The notes under the pieces are model-generated. The model worked only from the letters and a program-made list of their open reading frames with translations, was not told the origin of the DNA and made no database searches. A DNA stretch of 64,000 bases from Fusobacterium ulcerans ATCC 49185 (GTDB lineage: Bacteria; Fusobacteriota; Fusobacteriia; Fusobacteriales; Fusobacteriaceae), in contig NZ_LR215979.1 of the NCBI RefSeq assembly GCF_900683735.1, positions 2,356,001 to 2,420,000 of the forward strand. Direction: 5' to 3'. The number at the start of each line of letters is the position of its first letter. Position 1 is the first letter of the stretch. The position numbers were made by a program, and so were the translations under genes. Positions 63,466 to 64,000 of the stretch are shown here, piece by piece.

Positions 63466-64000
63466 CTAATTATTCTTTTTTTCTCTCTCTTCTTTTTCTC
63501 TTTCTGCTTGTGATTTATTTAAATAGAAAGGTTCCAGTGTGTATATATTATCATCTTCATGTTGTAAAGCCATTTGAGCTGCCATAGCTGCTCTTGGTAT
63601 TGAATTTACTTTAGAAAATATAATATTTTCTTCTCCCATAATTTCCTTTATAAGTTCTTGATTAACTAATGCTCCATCTCCTATAAAAACAACTTTTTCA
63701 CCTTTTAAATTTGTAAGTATATCTCTTAACTCTCCATCTTTATATTCTGCTTTTCTAACTAATTTTCTATTTTCATATTTATATTGGGAATAATATACTC
63801 TTTCTTTCCTTGCATCAATAAGAGGAACAATTAAACCTTCTCTCTCTTCCCCTGTTTCAGCTAAAACATCTAATTCATTTATTCCAATGATAGGTTTCTT
63901 TAGAGAATAAGCAAGTCCCTTAGCTATTGCTACTCCTATTCTGATTCCTGTAAAAGATCCAGGCCCTGTTGTTACAGCTATCTTATCTACATCTTTTATA
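63466..64000 (-). CDS. tsaB: tRNA threonylcarbamoyladenosine protein TsaB (partial)
   Basis: C-terminal 178 codons of TsaB; the start lies beyond the right edge of the window. TsaB is the ASKHA-fold partner of TsaD in forming t6A at position 37 of ANN-decoding tRNAs. The diagnostic stretch is TTGPGSFTGIRIGVAIAKGL, followed by PLIDARKERVYYSQY. The last dozen residues (AEREKEEREKKNN) form a highly charged tail. It ends 12 nt before a terminator, so it is last in its transcript; tsaE is the usual upstream neighbour but is not visible. Confidence 0.93.
   Translation of the reverse strand, partial: IKDVDKIAVTTGPGSFTGIRIGVAIAKGLAYSLKKPIIGINELDVLAETGEEREGLIVPLIDARKERVYYSQYKYENRKLVRKAEYKDGELRDILTNLKGEKVVFIGDGALVNQELIKEIMGEENIIFSKVNSIPRAAMAAQMALQHEDDNIYTLEPFYLNKSQAEREKEEREKKNN

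Overview
The window is AT-rich DNA from a Gram-negative anaerobe, most likely a Fusobacterium of the F. varium/ulcerans/mortiferum kind. This assignment is inferred from gene content and codon use; no search was run. Supporting signs are a complete-looking LPS export set (lptB, lptF, lptG, lptD and a giant LptC/LptA-like gene), LPS-type glycosyl and phosphoryl transferases, [FeFe]-hydrogenase maturation (hydF), citrate lyase accessory genes, strong AGGAGG ribosome sites, TTGACA/TATAAT promoters (often with a TGN extension) and U-tailed hairpin terminators. No rRNA, tRNA, CRISPR array, insertion sequence or prophage was seen.

Layout. 1-6.5 kb: a licD/LPS-kinase pair, a diacylglycerol-kinase-like gene, gltS-murI (glutamate uptake and racemisation) and a family 9 glycosyltransferase. 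6.5-12.7 kb: nhaC, a small anchored protein, the ferrous iron locus (two feoA genes, feoB and a 53-residue Cys-rich gene) and a WYL regulator. 12.9-16.8 kb: an ABC transporter of the TrpXYZ type with two substrate-binding proteins, preceded by a leader that looks like a tryptophan attenuator. 16.8-24 kb: small single genes, recR-hydF-hxlR, pfkA and accA/accD. 24-34 kb: an LPP20-like lipoprotein with citC and a citX-citG fusion, a MarR regulator, a redoxin, an amino acid permease, a PatB/MalY-like C-S lyase, a DUF401 carrier and a purine permease.

34-61 kb is nearly all on the minus strand and forms three tightly packed runs: lptD-thrS; dusB-mutS-lptC/A-lptB-alaS-ruvX-secD-secF; and alr-rlmI-like-cvpA-lptF-lptG-M16 peptidase-dut-rodA-rlu-NCS2 permease. 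Outer-membrane biogenesis is thus interleaved with translation, protein export and wall synthesis genes. The right end holds trxA, a fusion of three rubredoxin-like domains with an FAD reductase, and tsaB cut by the window edge.

The most interesting item is the tryptophan leader at about 16.55-16.83 kb. It has a near-consensus promoter, a 26-codon reading frame with three consecutive Trp codons, a hairpin starting in those codons, a 9-bp antiterminator pairing starting 1 nt after the leader stop codon, and two tandem terminators. This gives a classical ribosome-stalling attenuator in front of a transporter family that, to my recollection, is controlled by T-boxes in Firmicutes. Next come the 895-residue LptC/LptA-like bridge protein and the triple-rubredoxin reductase.
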